Shown: positions 32,387-41,018 of the stretch, one piece after another
Numbering within the stretch: the stretch's first letter is position 1
Layout of the letters: every line of letters begins with the position of its first letter
Assembly: GCA_050178795.1 (NCBI GenBank)
Contig: JBFXFT010000003.1
Location: 75,282 to 139,281, forward strand
DNA: 64,000 nt
Origin: STF1-184 sp050178795
Lineage (GTDB): Bacteria; Bacillota; Clostridia; Christensenellales; UBA1242
Direction of reading: 5' to 3'
The notes under the pieces: model-generated
The model's database searches: none
What the model was told of the DNA's origin: nothing
Seen by the model: the letters and a program-made list of their open reading frames with translations, nothing else
Position numbers and translations under genes: made by a program

Positions 32387-33382
32387 TTATAGTTTTGCGC
32401 CACAGTTAGAACAGAATTTTGCATTTTTTCTAACCTTTGTACCGCACTCAGAACAGAATTTTCCGTCAGCATCTGTACTAGCTGCTGCCTCTTGTTTTAC
32501 AGGCTCAGCAGGTTTTGAAGATTGTTTTAGTGCCTCTGCCATTGTTTGACCAAGTGCAACGCCAGCCCCAAGACCAACGCCTGCAGTTGCCATGCCACCA
32601 GAAGGGTTTTGTGCCGCTTCACGCATTGCTTGTGCTGCTTGATATTTAACAAAAGTATCCATTTTGTCGCTCATAATACCCATAGAAGAACGAGTATCTA
32701 GTGCTTTTTCTACTTCCTCTGGGAAAGAAATGTTTTCAACAACTAGGTTGATAAGTTCAAGTCCCATTGCCTCAAATTTGTCTCCAATTTGAGCCTTTGT
32801 CATATCGTTAAATTCTAGTAAGTTTGCTGCTAGGTCAAGTGCACTAATTTTGCTCTCTGCAATAGTGTCGCTTATGCCAGAAACTATTATTGTTTTTAGG
32901 TAGTTTGCAATGTCCTCTGTCTTAAAAGTTGAACTTGTACCGAATAATTCTTTTAATAAAACGCCTGCGTCTTTTACTCTAAAACTGTATGCGCCAAAGC
33001 CCCTTATTCTTATTGTTCCAAACTCTTTGTCCCTCATTGCTATTGGGTTGGTTGTGCCCCATTTTTGGTTTGTAAATTGTTTTGTGTTTACAAAATAAAC
33101 CTCAGAGAAGAAAGGTGATTCAAAACCATATTTCCAAGAATTCAAAATTGTCAATAATGGTAAGTTCCTAGCGTCAAGTTTATGCATGCCTGGTCCAAAA
33201 ATATCGGCAATTTTGCCTTTATCTACGAACACTGCAACTTGGCTTTCGCGAACTGTTAGTTTTGAGCCCATCATTATTCTTTTGCCTTCCATTGGGAATC
33301 TATACACCAATGTATCGGTTGAGTCGTCAGTCCATTCTATAACCTTAAGTAGTTGTCCTTTTATGAAATTAATTACTCCCAT
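32387..33382 (-). CDS. SPFH-domain protein with C-terminal zinc ribbon (YdjI-like)
   Basis: 331 residues. An SPFH/band-7-like core of the YdjI/'virion core protein' type (residues ~30-250: VAVFVDKGKIADIFGPGMHKLDARNLP; IRIRGFGAYSFRVKDAG; ALDTRSSMGIMSDKMDTFVKYQAAQAM), then a Gly/Ala-rich linker and a zinc ribbon (CSECGTKVRKNAKFCSNCG). No membrane segment; such proteins are thought to scaffold membrane stress responses (YdjI in B. subtilis). Divergent from the CYTH gene. RBS AGGAGA. Confidence 0.85.
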   Translation of the reverse strand: MGVINFIKGQLLKVIEWTDDSTDTLVYRFPMEGKRIMMGSKLTVRESQVAVFVDKGKIADIFGPGMHKLDARNLPLLTILNSWKYGFESPFFSEVYFVNTKQFTNQKWGTTNPIAMRDKEFGTIRIRGFGAYSFRVKDAGVLLKELFGTSSTFKTEDIANYLKTIIVSGISDTIAESKISALDLAANLLEFNDMTKAQIGDKFEAMGLELINLVVENISFPEEVEKALDTRSSMGIMSDKMDTFVKYQAAQAMREAAQNPSGGMATAGVGLGAGVALGQTMAEALKQSSKPAEPVKQEAAASTDADGKFCSECGTKVRKNAKFCSNCGAKL

Positions 33383-33433
33383 CGTTTTCTCCTATCAAAT
33401 TAAAATTAAAGGTTCATAATTAGCCTTTAAAAA

Positions 33434-33463
33434 AGTATACCACAAATTAATTTTAAAAAGCAA
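33434..33463 (-). promoter_or_regulatory. Promoter of the SPFH gene
   Basis: TTGCTT, 18-nt spacer, TATACT with TGG before it; 51 nt upstream of the ATG. Confidence 0.5.
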
Positions 33464-33473
33464 TTTAAAAGAG

Positions 33474-33502
33474 TTGCAAACTTATTTTTTTTAATCTACA
33501 AT
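33474..33502 (+). promoter_or_regulatory. Leaderless-type promoter of the CYTH gene
   Basis: TTGCAA, 17-nt spacer, TACAAT; the -10 ends 6 nt before the ATG at 33509, so transcription should begin at or next to the start codon. No ribosome site is present. Confidence 0.65.
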
Positions 33503-33508
33503 TAAACT

Positions 33509-34207
33509 ATGGAAAATGTATATCAAACAGGAAAAATAGAAAGAAAATTCTATATTCAAAAAAAGAAAGATTTTGCCCGTACTTTTGACATAATGAAGCA
33601 TATGCCTAGTTTTGCCGTGTATGAAAGAGGCAACGAAACTTTTACTGACTATTACTACGAAACAGAGGACAAGTTCTTGGAGGAAATGGGCGTAACTGTA
33701 AGGCGTAGAGTATTAAAGGACAAACAAATAATATCGGTAAAGTATGACGACAAAATTTTAGACAAGCAAGACTCTATGTACCAACAACCAGTTCATGAGC
33801 AAGAAGTTCCTTTAAATGAGGAGTTTTTGAATAAGGAAAACCTTCTTTTTATTGAGGACAAACTAAATGTAATATTCGGCGCAAGACTTCAAATTGATAT
33901 TTTAAGAAAACTAAATGAAATGCGCGTAGTTTATACGGTAAAAACAAAAAGGCAAACTCAAGAGGTCGTTCACAACTCTGGCTTTAAGGCCTTTATCTAC
34001 TTTGATGAGGTACTATACACCAATGTCGCAAAAGAAATAACTTACAACGACCTAATTTTGGAAGTACATATGACGAGCGTAGGCACTCAATTTAACTTAA
34101 CTTTGCTTGACTTCTTTGTTGACGAACTAAGGAAGAAAATGATACTAGTTCCAATGACAGATAGCACCTATATTGCAGCAAAACTATTTACAAGGTTTAA
34201 AAAATAA
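33509..34207 (+). CDS. CYTH-like triphosphate tunnel metalloenzyme-fold protein
   Basis: 232 residues. Pattern of CYTH/TTM proteins: N-terminal KIERKFYI in place of the usual E-x-E-x-K (the first Glu is Lys), YYYETEDKFLEEMGVTVRRRV, ISVKYDD, VKTKRQT, FDEVLY and LEVHM strands with alternating charged residues. The family hydrolyses inorganic triphosphate or thiamine triphosphate, or makes polyphosphate or cyclic AMP; the change in the first signature Glu makes activity uncertain. The ATG has no Shine-Dalgarno but a promoter 6 nt upstream. Single gene, own terminator. Confidence 0.7.
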   Translation: MENVYQTGKIERKFYIQKKKDFARTFDIMKHMPSFAVYERGNETFTDYYYETEDKFLEEMGVTVRRRVLKDKQIISVKYDDKILDKQDSMYQQPVHEQEVPLNEEFLNKENLLFIEDKLNVIFGARLQIDILRKLNEMRVVYTVKTKRQTQEVVHNSGFKAFIYFDEVLYTNVAKEITYNDLILEVHMTSVGTQFNLTLLDFFVDELRKKMILVPMTDSTYIAAKLFTRFKK

Positions 34208-34216
34208 ATTAAAAAT

Positions 34217-34240
34217 AAAAAGTGGCAAACGCCACTTTTT
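34217..34240 (+). terminator. Bidirectional terminator
   Basis: AAAAAGTGGC and GCCACTTTTT perfect stem, 4-nt loop; between convergent genes. Confidence 0.9.
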
Positions 34241-34268
34241 TTATGCACTAAAATTTATTTATTAAAAA

Positions 34269-34883
34269 TTATTTTAAACTCGCAATCTCCCACAAATAAA
34301 AACTTGCTAGAGTATTATATGGGTCAAATTTTTGCCTGCAATCTTCAAAAAATGCTGGCGTAACCTCGTCAATGTTCCCCTTTTGATAAAGTTTCATTAA
34401 GCCCTTTCTTATTCCTAAGTCCTTGTAACTCAAAACGTTCGTATGACCCACACTAAAAATAAGTAACATCTCTGCCGTCCACTCGCCAACTCCTTTTAGT
34501 TTAACTAGTTCCTCGGTTAGTTCTTTATCATCAAGGGTTTTTAAATTACTTTCTGTAATTTTGCCAGTTGCAAAACTGTCTGCAATAGACCTAATATAAC
34601 CCCTTTTTTGAGGTCCTAAACCAATAAATGCAAAGTCCTCGTCTGTAAGTGCAAGCAAATTTTGTGGAGTAACTGCACCTATTTTTTCATATAGTCTATT
34701 TGTAATTGCGGTCGCCGCTTTACCACTTATTTGTTGTGCTATCATAGCGCCTATTATGCTTTCAAAAATGTTTGGGTTTATTGTCTTTTTTAATATTCCA
34801 AACTGTGCTATATATTCTTTAAAAAGAGGCTCTCTTTTTATTAAATTTTGTAGGTCTTCTTCCGTAATTTTATATGTTTTCAT
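34269..34883 (-). CDS. DNA-3-methyladenine glycosylase II (AlkA-like, HhH-GPD)
   Basis: 204 residues from the ATG at 34883 (GGAGAG just upstream); a TTG start 27 nt further up is less likely. Removes alkylated purines in base-excision repair. Helix-hairpin-helix LVKLKGVGEWTAEMLL and the following catalytic loop VLSYKDLGIRKGL (Asp) are intact, and the N-terminal IGAMIAQQISGKAA helix fits the HhH-GPD fold. It is shorter than E. coli AlkA and lacks the N-terminal TBP-like domain, as many Gram-positive forms do. An alkyl-guanine methyltransferase gene lies 3.2 kb away. Confidence 0.9.
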   Translation of the reverse strand: MKTYKITEEDLQNLIKREPLFKEYIAQFGILKKTINPNIFESIIGAMIAQQISGKAATAITNRLYEKIGAVTPQNLLALTDEDFAFIGLGPQKRGYIRSIADSFATGKITESNLKTLDDKELTEELVKLKGVGEWTAEMLLIFSVGHTNVLSYKDLGIRKGLMKLYQKGNIDEVTPAFFEDCRQKFDPYNTLASFYLWEIASLK

Positions 34884-34909
34884 AGTCTCTCCAAACTTTT
34901 TTATTAACA

Positions 34910-34940
34910 AAAAACCTAAAATTAAAGACTTTAGGTTTTT
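34910..34940 (-). terminator. Terminator of the Flg_new lipoprotein gene (copy A)
   Basis: AAAACCTAAA and TTTAGGTTTT stem around a 9-nt loop. Confidence 0.8.
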
Positions 34941-34948
34941 AAAATTTA

Positions 34949-36106
34949 TTACTCAATAACTGCCGTCCACACAGCATAAACCGTCAAACTGCTAGTCACC
35001 ACTGTATCCTCGTTAACAACCGTTCCTGTGCCGTCGCCAAGCGTGTTCCAGCCCTCAAAAATATAACCGTCAAGTGTTGGATTATTTGGCATATTTGAAG
35101 CACCTATACTGCTACCAGAGGTTATATTAATTACTGTGTTAACAGTGCTTCCATCATTCATAAAGGTTATGATATAACTTGCAGAAACGCCCTCACTAAA
35201 CCTAGCGTACAAAATTCTGTTACTACTTATTGAAATGTTATAAATTGCATTAGTAGATAGCAAATATCCGCCCATTGCCTCGGTGTACCAACCAGTAAAA
35301 GTATAGCCACTTTTTGCAGCTGCTATTACTGTGCCTGTCATACCAGTGTAATAGTTATAGATGTCGTTTTCATCAGCATTTAAACTATTTGATGAGGCTT
35401 TTACTGTGCCGCCTATATCGTCAAGCATATTATTCGTGTAAGCATAAACGGTTATAACGTACATATTTGGCGTCCATGCCGCGTATATTGTAATGTCCGC
35501 ATATATTATACTCTCACCAGTAAAATTAGCACTTGTTGAGCCACTATTTGTAGACCAACCAGCAAAGACATAACCACCTCTAGTTGGGTTTGTTGGCATA
35601 TTTTCTATTCCTATGCTACTTCCTTCTTCTATTTGGAAAACCGCATATTCAGAGTTTGCAGGAGTAGTAAAAGTAACCTCATAAACATCGTCTGTTTCGC
35701 TGACTATAAAATTTGCATAAAATGAAACATCTTCACTTGCAACAAAACTGTATGTTAAGTCTAATGTAACAAATTGCGTTAAATTAATGTCGGAATACCA
35801 ACCCAAAAACTCGTACCCTAGCCTTGGGGTTGCAAGTAGGGTTACAGTGCCCTCTTCTAAGACCATAGTCGTCTCATAATATGTTGTGTTTTCGCTAGAA
35901 TTTATTGTAACTATTCCTGCTTCATTATTTGTGTCAAGTACCCCATTATTAAAAGCCGAAACCTCTATTGAAATGTCTTTTAATTTTGGGTGCCATTCAT
36001 AAAAATCTTGATACTCACAGCCAGAAAAAAATGGTGTCAAAGCAAACAACATAAATAGCGCTAAAACCATTACTGCTTTTTTATTTATCCTTTGCAATAG
36101 TCCCAT
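34949..36106 (-). CDS. Lipoprotein with InlB/Flg_new repeats (A)
   Basis: 385 residues. Lipobox TPFFSGC gives lipid Cys30. Two Listeria-Bacteroides (Flg_new, InlB B-type) repeats are clear: NMPTNPTRGGYVFAGWST and NMPNNPTLDGYIFEGWNT, each ending in (I/V)YA(A/V)WT. Between and before them are 'bacterial repeat' units with GYEFLGWYSD and GYTFTGWYTEA. Such repeats make rod-like beta-grasp modules of surface proteins. Its signal sequence and N-terminus closely match the neighbour at 36.2-38 kb, so the two are paralogues. RBS AAAGGAGA. Confidence 0.75.
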   Translation of the reverse strand: MGLLQRINKKAVMVLALFMLFALTPFFSGCEYQDFYEWHPKLKDISIEVSAFNNGVLDTNNEAGIVTINSSENTTYYETTMVLEEGTVTLLATPRLGYEFLGWYSDINLTQFVTLDLTYSFVASEDVSFYANFIVSETDDVYEVTFTTPANSEYAVFQIEEGSSIGIENMPTNPTRGGYVFAGWSTNSGSTSANFTGESIIYADITIYAAWTPNMYVITVYAYTNNMLDDIGGTVKASSNSLNADENDIYNYYTGMTGTVIAAAKSGYTFTGWYTEAMGGYLLSTNAIYNISISSNRILYARFSEGVSASYIITFMNDGSTVNTVINITSGSSIGASNMPNNPTLDGYIFEGWNTLGDGTGTVVNEDTVVTSSLTVYAVWTAVIE

Positions 36107-36206
36107 TTAAACTTCTCCTTTAGGTCTTTTTTAGTCTATCATTTTATATTTAAAAACACAAATTAAAAAGGCGTATTTTTACAAACTAAATCAATCTAAT
36201 TGCATA

Positions 36207-36237
36207 AAAAAACTTAAAACCGAAGTTTTAAGTTTTT
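36207..36237 (-). terminator. Terminator of the Flg_new lipoprotein gene (copy B)
   Basis: AAAAACTTAAAAC and GTTTTAAGTTTTT stem with a 4-nt loop. Confidence 0.88.
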
Positions 36238-36246
36238 GTTTTTTGG

Positions 36247-37974
36247 TTAAGGAATTGGAGTCCAAATAGCATAAAGCGTTACGTTGCTTGCCCCCATTGT
36301 GTAGGTCGCACCATTTGCATATATTGTGCCAGTACCACTTGGATCAGAACACCAACCACTAAAGGTGTAACCCGTTCTAGTATAAGTGTTAGGAATAAGC
36401 GTTAAACTTGAATTGTAAGCCATAACTTGAACATTCATAGTACCAGTTCCGCCGTTTGAGTCAAATGTAATGTTATAACTATTTACCGACCAAACCGCAT
36501 AAATGTTCATATCCGAAGTAATTATAGTGTATTGGTCTACTGTTGTTCCTGTGCCATTACTTGAAGTGTTCCAACCGCTAAAAGTATAGCCTGTGCGACT
36601 AGGGTTAATTGGCATGTTAGGTCCACCAATACTGTCGCCATATGTTACATTAAGGGTATCATATAAGTTGGAGTCGTAACTTATAAAGAATAGAGTACAA
36701 ACTCTAACGGTAAACTTAGCATAATAACTAACATTGGCACTTGGCGCTACAAAACTGTATGTAGAATTTACAGTTAATAGAGTTGCGCAAGTTGAATTTG
36801 AATACCAACCAACAAAACTGTAACCTGTTCCATTTATTGCAACTAAAGTTTGAGTTTCGCCAGCGCTTACAGTTGCGTAGTCGTATCCATCCATATTACT
36901 TGATGAATTTACTTTTACTACTCCACCGTTTCCAGCCAAGGTTCCACTTGGGTTTTCTGAATTGAATGTTACAGCGTAAGCATATAAATTAATTGTTGAA
37001 GGTGTCTCTTCACTTTCATTAAAACGAGCATAAAGTGATGTCGTATTACTTATTGTAAAACTGTAAGCAGAATTTGTACTTACCAAAGTCGTACAGGTTT
37101 CATTAGAGTACCAACCAGCAAATGTATAGCCTGCTGAAATTGTAGCCATTACATTTTGAGTTTCGCCAACGTTTACAGTTGCGTAGTCGTATGCGTCCAT
37201 ATTGCTTGATGAGTTTATTCTTACTGTGCCGCCATCTTCACTTAAAGTTCCACTTGGGTTTTCTGAATTAAATGTTACTGCATAGGCAAAAATATTTACT
37301 GTTGAAGGTGTGTTTGCCGTCCATTTTGCATATAAAGTTATTGAACTTGTTATATCACTATTTCTTGCGCTCTCCATGCTTGCAGTATAATATTGTATTC
37401 CTTCTCCATTTATTGCCGTGTAATAACCGCCAAAGGTATAGCCTGTTCTTTCTGGAGCAAATGCGGTAGGCATATTATAGCCATAAATTGCAAGTATGGT
37501 TGTTGAACCACCTGTTCCACCTTGTCTATCCAAATAAACTATGTATTCTTGTGTTGATGCTTCCTCAACGAAACTTGCATATAAAGATACATCTTCATTT
37601 AAAAGAAATGAATATATTGCGTTAGTGCTTGCAAGTTCTGTAAGTGCACCGTCATAGTACCAACCCTCAAACTCATAACCTGCTTGAGCGGTTGCCGTTA
37701 CAATTACTGCACTTCCCTTTGTCACGATTGCAGAATCATAATAGTCATGATTTGCACTTGAGTTTATGCTTACAATTCCAGATTGAGCGGTACTATCTAA
37801 TAGTCCTTCATTCATTACATAAACTTCTACTGTGGCATTTTCAACTTCTGGTTCGCCACCAAAATTAAAAAGATCGCCCAAATCGCAACCAGACAATAAT
37901 GGTGTAAACGCAAATAAGGCAATCATTGCCACTACTAATAGGGCTTTTTTGTTTATTTTTTGTAAAAGATTCAT
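36247..37974 (-). CDS. Lipoprotein with InlB/Flg_new repeats (B)
   Basis: 575 residues. Lipobox PLLSGC gives Cys30. Order: a 'bacterial repeat' (~45-136), a Flg_new repeat (~144-219: GYTFGGYYT...LYAKWT), two nearly identical ~95-residue units (224-318 and 325-421, each with YAVTFNSENPSGTL and SSSNMD-YDYATV), then two more Flg_new repeats to the end (GYTFSGWNTSSNGTGTT; GYTFSGWCSDPSGTG). It carries no enzyme motif, and is likely an extended surface stalk or adhesin. A paralogue of the shorter lipoprotein downstream; the two are separated by a terminator. Confidence 0.78.
   Translation of the reverse strand: MNLLQKINKKALLVVAMIALFAFTPLLSGCDLGDLFNFGGEPEVENATVEVYVMNEGLLDSTAQSGIVSINSSANHDYYDSAIVTKGSAVIVTATAQAGYEFEGWYYDGALTELASTNAIYSFLLNEDVSLYASFVEEASTQEYIVYLDRQGGTGGSTTILAIYGYNMPTAFAPERTGYTFGGYYTAINGEGIQYYTASMESARNSDITSSITLYAKWTANTPSTVNIFAYAVTFNSENPSGTLSEDGGTVRINSSSNMDAYDYATVNVGETQNVMATISAGYTFAGWYSNETCTTLVSTNSAYSFTISNTTSLYARFNESEETPSTINLYAYAVTFNSENPSGTLAGNGGVVKVNSSSNMDGYDYATVSAGETQTLVAINGTGYSFVGWYSNSTCATLLTVNSTYSFVAPSANVSYYAKFTVRVCTLFFISYDSNLYDTLNVTYGDSIGGPNMPINPSRTGYTFSGWNTSSNGTGTTVDQYTIITSDMNIYAVWSVNSYNITFDSNGGTGTMNVQVMAYNSSLTLIPNTYTRTGYTFSGWCSDPSGTGTIYANGATYTMGASNVTLYAIWTPIP
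36712..37002 (-). repeat. Internal repeat, unit 2, of the Flg_new lipoprotein B
   Basis: Codes for residues 325-421; close copy of the adjacent unit at 37021-37305. Confidence 0.8.
37021..37305 (-). repeat. Internal repeat, unit 1, of the Flg_new lipoprotein B
   Basis: Codes for residues 224-318; the two units share long identical peptide stretches (AYAVTFNSENPSGTL, VNSSSNMD-like), pointing to a recent tandem duplication. Confidence 0.8.
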
Positions 37975-38005
37975 TATTAAAATCCCTCCAAATTTATTTG
38001 ATTAT

Positions 38006-38034
38006 AGAATAGCATATAAACTTAAAAATTTCAA
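38006..38034 (-). promoter_or_regulatory. Promoter of the Flg_new lipoprotein B gene
   Basis: TTGAAA, 17-nt spacer, TATTCT with TGC before it; 31 nt upstream of the ATG. Confidence 0.5.
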
Positions 38035-38045
38035 ACTAAAAAACA

Positions 38046-38528
38046 TTAATTATTCTCTTTTTCAAAGTCTATTAGCCATTGTTGAGTTCTTTGCCAATCA
38101 CTCGTACCAGAGGTTTTTCCACTTGCGCTTGTTACCCTATGACATGGCACAATAAACATAAGTTTGTTGTTGTGATTAGCACTGCCTACTGCGCGACTAG
38201 CACTAGCCTTGCCAACCATTACGGCGACATCTTTATAACTAACGGTTTTACCATAAGGAATTGTCATAAGTTTTTGATAAACGCTTTTTTGAAAGTCTGT
38301 TCCGCTTAATTCAAACTTTAAATCAAAAACACTTCTCTTATGATTAAAATATTCATCTAGTTGTCTTACTGCCTCTTTTGCCGTATCAGTCAAACATTCT
38401 TTTTCGTCATCAAAATAGGCTAGCCCAATATGATTCACATATTGACCCCTTGTCCTAACCCTTATAAAACCAATGGGGCTTAAATAAAACATAAGCCCCT
38501 CATTTTTATCTGTAATTTTTGTTTGCAC
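38046..38528 (-). CDS. ogt: Methylated-DNA--protein-cysteine methyltransferase
   Basis: 160 residues. Transfers alkyl groups from O6-alkylguanine in DNA to its own Cys129, in the motif FIVPCHRV; also TIPYGKTVSYKDVA (DNA-binding part) and SRAVGSANHNN (Arg finger and turn), all canonical. The GTG start at 38528 shares its first base with the TAG stop of the permease upstream, with AAAGGAAAA 6-7 nt before it, so translation is coupled to the ABC exporter operon. Why a repair enzyme is coupled to an exporter is not clear. Confidence 0.93.
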   Translation of the reverse strand: MQTKITDKNEGLMFYLSPIGFIRVRTRGQYVNHIGLAYFDDEKECLTDTAKEAVRQLDEYFNHKRSVFDLKFELSGTDFQKSVYQKLMTIPYGKTVSYKDVAVMVGKASASRAVGSANHNNKLMFIVPCHRVTSASGKTSGTSDWQRTQQWLIDFEKENN

Positions 38529-39334
38529 TAATTGTTTTCCTTTCGCATATAAATTTTATAAGCAAGGACGGAATATGCTAAACATATTACACCGCCGATA
38601 AGCATATACAAATAAAAGTTTAAGTTATAACTACTTGCAAACATTTGCGGTAGCATTTCACTAATTATGCCTTGCACGCTCCAAAAATTTGGGAAAAGCG
38701 ACAATAGATATTGTCCTAGCCCTTTAAAAGTATCAAGCAAAATAAGCATTGGAATAAGCATTAAAAAGCCTGTGCTTTTCATGTATGCAAAGCCCTCTAT
38801 TTTGTTTTTTGATAGACCAACAATGAATAGTCCAACCGATGGCACAAATAAACTGCTAGAAATGGCAAATACTAAAACCTCTAAAAAGTTTATGTTGTCA
38901 AAAAGTTTTATTGTTTCTGCCCCTATTTGCACAACGTATGAGTCACCTGCTAAAATTTTTGTGCCCCAAAGGACTATTATTGTAGAAATTACAGCAAATA
39001 TATAGGTGTAAATTACTTTAAATTTTACATAGCCCCTTTTGCCTATTGGCGTTACGGCTATTGTTTGTAAAGTGTCCTCGTCTTTATTGTCAAGTAAACT
39101 AAACCCCAAAAGAGCCGCTGCACCGACATAGCCAAATCCCAACATAACTATTATTATAACTATTGTAGCAATTGACATACCACTAATGTCTGCGCCCACC
39201 CTATTCATTAAAGCAGGATATAAAAGCACAGTTAAAAGTAGCACAAAAAATGGAAAAATTACCATAAAGGCATTCATTTTGTCGCGCCAAGTGTTTTTTA
39301 GTTCATATTTTAATAGTTCTAAATACTTTTTCAT
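38528..39334 (-). CDS. ABC-2 transporter permease (second)
   Basis: 268 residues with six predicted membrane segments and the NatB/ABC-2 pattern of a cytoplasmic start (ELLKYELKNTWRDKMNAFMVIFPF) and a coupling region (DNKDEDTLQTIAVTPIGKRGYVKFK). It pairs with the preceding permease and the ATPase gene, four bp apart from the former, and is co-transcribed with ogt. Probably a heterodimeric exporter; cargo unknown. Confidence 0.85.
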   Translation of the reverse strand: MKKYLELLKYELKNTWRDKMNAFMVIFPFFVLLLTVLLYPALMNRVGADISGMSIATIVIIIVMLGFGYVGAAALLGFSLLDNKDEDTLQTIAVTPIGKRGYVKFKVIYTYIFAVISTIIVLWGTKILAGDSYVVQIGAETIKLFDNINFLEVLVFAISSSLFVPSVGLFIVGLSKNKIEGFAYMKSTGFLMLIPMLILLDTFKGLGQYLLSLFPNFWSVQGIISEMLPQMFASSYNLNFYLYMLIGGVICLAYSVLAYKIYMRKENN

Positions 39335-39338
39335 ACGC

Positions 39339-40061
39339 CTAGCCCCTCATAACATATTGTTTAAATTTTTTAGTTACAAAAAATTTGAATATTACGACAC
39401 TTATGGCAACTAAATACGCTATGCTACCGATTAGTCCCCATACGCTTAGCGCTTGTCCTGCTGCAGTGTTCAATAAAAGTTCAACTATGTATGCTGGAGA
39501 TATATAAATAATAAACTCCCAACTTGACGGTATTAAGCCCGTCAAAACAAATAGCGCTGGTAAAGTAAAAATTAACACATACAAAATGTAATTTATGATT
39601 AGAGCGTTAAAGTCCTTACTCCATATTACAAGCACAAAGCCAATCATTACGTGTGCCATTGCGCCTAAAAAGGCATAGACCGCTAAAAGTGCCAAATTGA
39701 TTTGTGCGCCGTGAATTAAAATTGCCGCACCACCAACGATTATTGCGGTAATTAAACTTAATAATACTGCGGACAAGACTTTGCTCGCTATTACTTCCCA
39801 AAGTTTTACTGGCGCAACCATGACGCTTTTTAAACTGCCCTCTTGTTTTTCAAAAAACAGACTTGCACCAAGCATTATTATACTCATCATTGTGGCGTCA
39901 ATAAACACCAAAAGTGGCACAAGAGCCGTAGCCTCTGCCGCACTTGTAAAACCTATTATTACGGCGTATATAACTGCAAAAATTGTGCTTATTTGCAAGA
40001 TATTATACTTTTTTAGACGCATTAAATCGGCGATTAAAAGTTTTTTTACGTTACTTAACAT
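39339..40061 (-). CDS. ABC-2 transporter permease (first)
   Basis: 240 residues, six predicted membrane segments, with the same cytoplasmic pattern FFEKQEGSLKSVMVAPVKLWEVIASKVL as other ABC-2 permeases. Overlaps the end of the ATPase gene by 11 nt, implying translational coupling, and is followed after 4 bp by the second permease. The two permeases share layout but little sequence. Confidence 0.85.
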   Translation of the reverse strand: MLSNVKKLLIADLMRLKKYNILQISTIFAVIYAVIIGFTSAAEATALVPLLVFIDATMMSIIMLGASLFFEKQEGSLKSVMVAPVKLWEVIASKVLSAVLLSLITAIIVGGAAILIHGAQINLALLAVYAFLGAMAHVMIGFVLVIWSKDFNALIINYILYVLIFTLPALFVLTGLIPSSWEFIIYISPAYIVELLLNTAAGQALSVWGLIGSIAYLVAISVVIFKFFVTKKFKQYVMRG

Positions 40062-40914
40062 CTTTTGCCCCCGTAATTTTAATAAATATTTCGTCTAACC
40101 CAGTTTCACCCGAGTGTATTGTCTCTACTTGTTCTTCTTTTAATATTTTAAAGAACTCCTTGTTGTCGCCAAGGTCTTTCATTTCAAAAATTTGTTTTTC
40201 CAATTTGCCCTTATTTTTGTATTCAACGGCAATTTGCTTTTTGCCATATTTTAGTTTTAAATTTCTTGGTGTGTCGGTCTCTACAATTTTGCCCCTATCC
40301 ATAAAGGCTACCCTGTCGCAAAGTTCTTCAACGTCTTTCATTAGGTGTGTTGTTAAAAATACTGTGCCGCCCTTATTTTTAAATTCTAAAATAAGGTCCT
40401 TGATTATGCGCGCATTCATTGGGTCAAGTCCATTTGTTATTTCGTCCAAAAACAAAACTTTTGGATTGTTTAACATACTCCTAACAAAATTTAACCTTAC
40501 CTTCATGCCCTTACTAAATTCGCCGACCTTTTTGTCTTTGTCTTCATATAGACCAACCCTCTTTAAAAGTTCTTCGCCATCGGCTTTGTTTTTATATAGA
40601 TTCAAAAAGAAGTTTATGTTTTCCATTGCTGTAAGTTTGTTAAAATGAACTGGCATTTCAAAACCTACGCCAATTTCCTCATAGTAACTTGTATTTAATT
40701 CTTTTAAATCTTTACCGAAGTATTCAATTTTGCCCTCATAACCCTCTAACAGTTTAATTAAAACCTTTTGAGTGGTACTCTTGCCTGCGCCACTTGGACC
40801 TAGTAGTCCAAAAATTTCGCCCTCATTTACTTCAAAGTCTATACCGCAAATTACGTCCTCTGTTCCCTTTGGGTATTTAAACCTTAAATTTTCAACTTTA
40901 AAAGCCTTTGCCAT
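40051..40914 (-). CDS. ABC transporter ATP-binding protein
   Basis: 287 residues from the ATG at 40914, with AGGAGA 7 nt upstream; the reading frame runs further up but without a good start. Walker A GLLGPSGAGKSTT, signature FSKGMKVRLN, Walker B VLFLDEITNGLDP and the switch His in LTTHLM are intact. A C-terminal extension (~70 residues) ends ETGLDEIFIKITG as in NatA-like exporter ATPases. First gene of an ATPase-permease-permease-ogt operon. Confidence 0.93.
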   Translation of the reverse strand: MAKAFKVENLRFKYPKGTEDVICGIDFEVNEGEIFGLLGPSGAGKSTTQKVLIKLLEGYEGKIEYFGKDLKELNTSYYEEIGVGFEMPVHFNKLTAMENINFFLNLYKNKADGEELLKRVGLYEDKDKKVGEFSKGMKVRLNFVRSMLNNPKVLFLDEITNGLDPMNARIIKDLILEFKNKGGTVFLTTHLMKDVEELCDRVAFMDRGKIVETDTPRNLKLKYGKKQIAVEYKNKGKLEKQIFEMKDLGDNKEFFKILKEEQVETIHSGETGLDEIFIKITGAKDVK

Positions 40915-40950
40915 AAATCTTTCTCCTAAACAAGTTAATAATATGTAATA

Positions 40951-40980
40951 ATTATACCACTTGTGTATTTTGTAGGTCAA
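40951..40980 (-). promoter_or_regulatory. Promoter of the ABC exporter-ogt operon
   Basis: TTGACC, 18-nt spacer, TATAAT with TGG before it; 36 nt upstream of the ATG. Confidence 0.7.
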
Positions 40981-41018
40981 AAGAATATAGTGTTTTAAAC
41001 CCCTATTGAGTTTAAACA

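Noticed and set aside
39983..40648. 221-codon open frame on + opposite the ABC ATPase
   Set aside because: Antisense to intact Walker, signature and switch motifs on the other strand; Ser/Phe/Leu-rich shadow.
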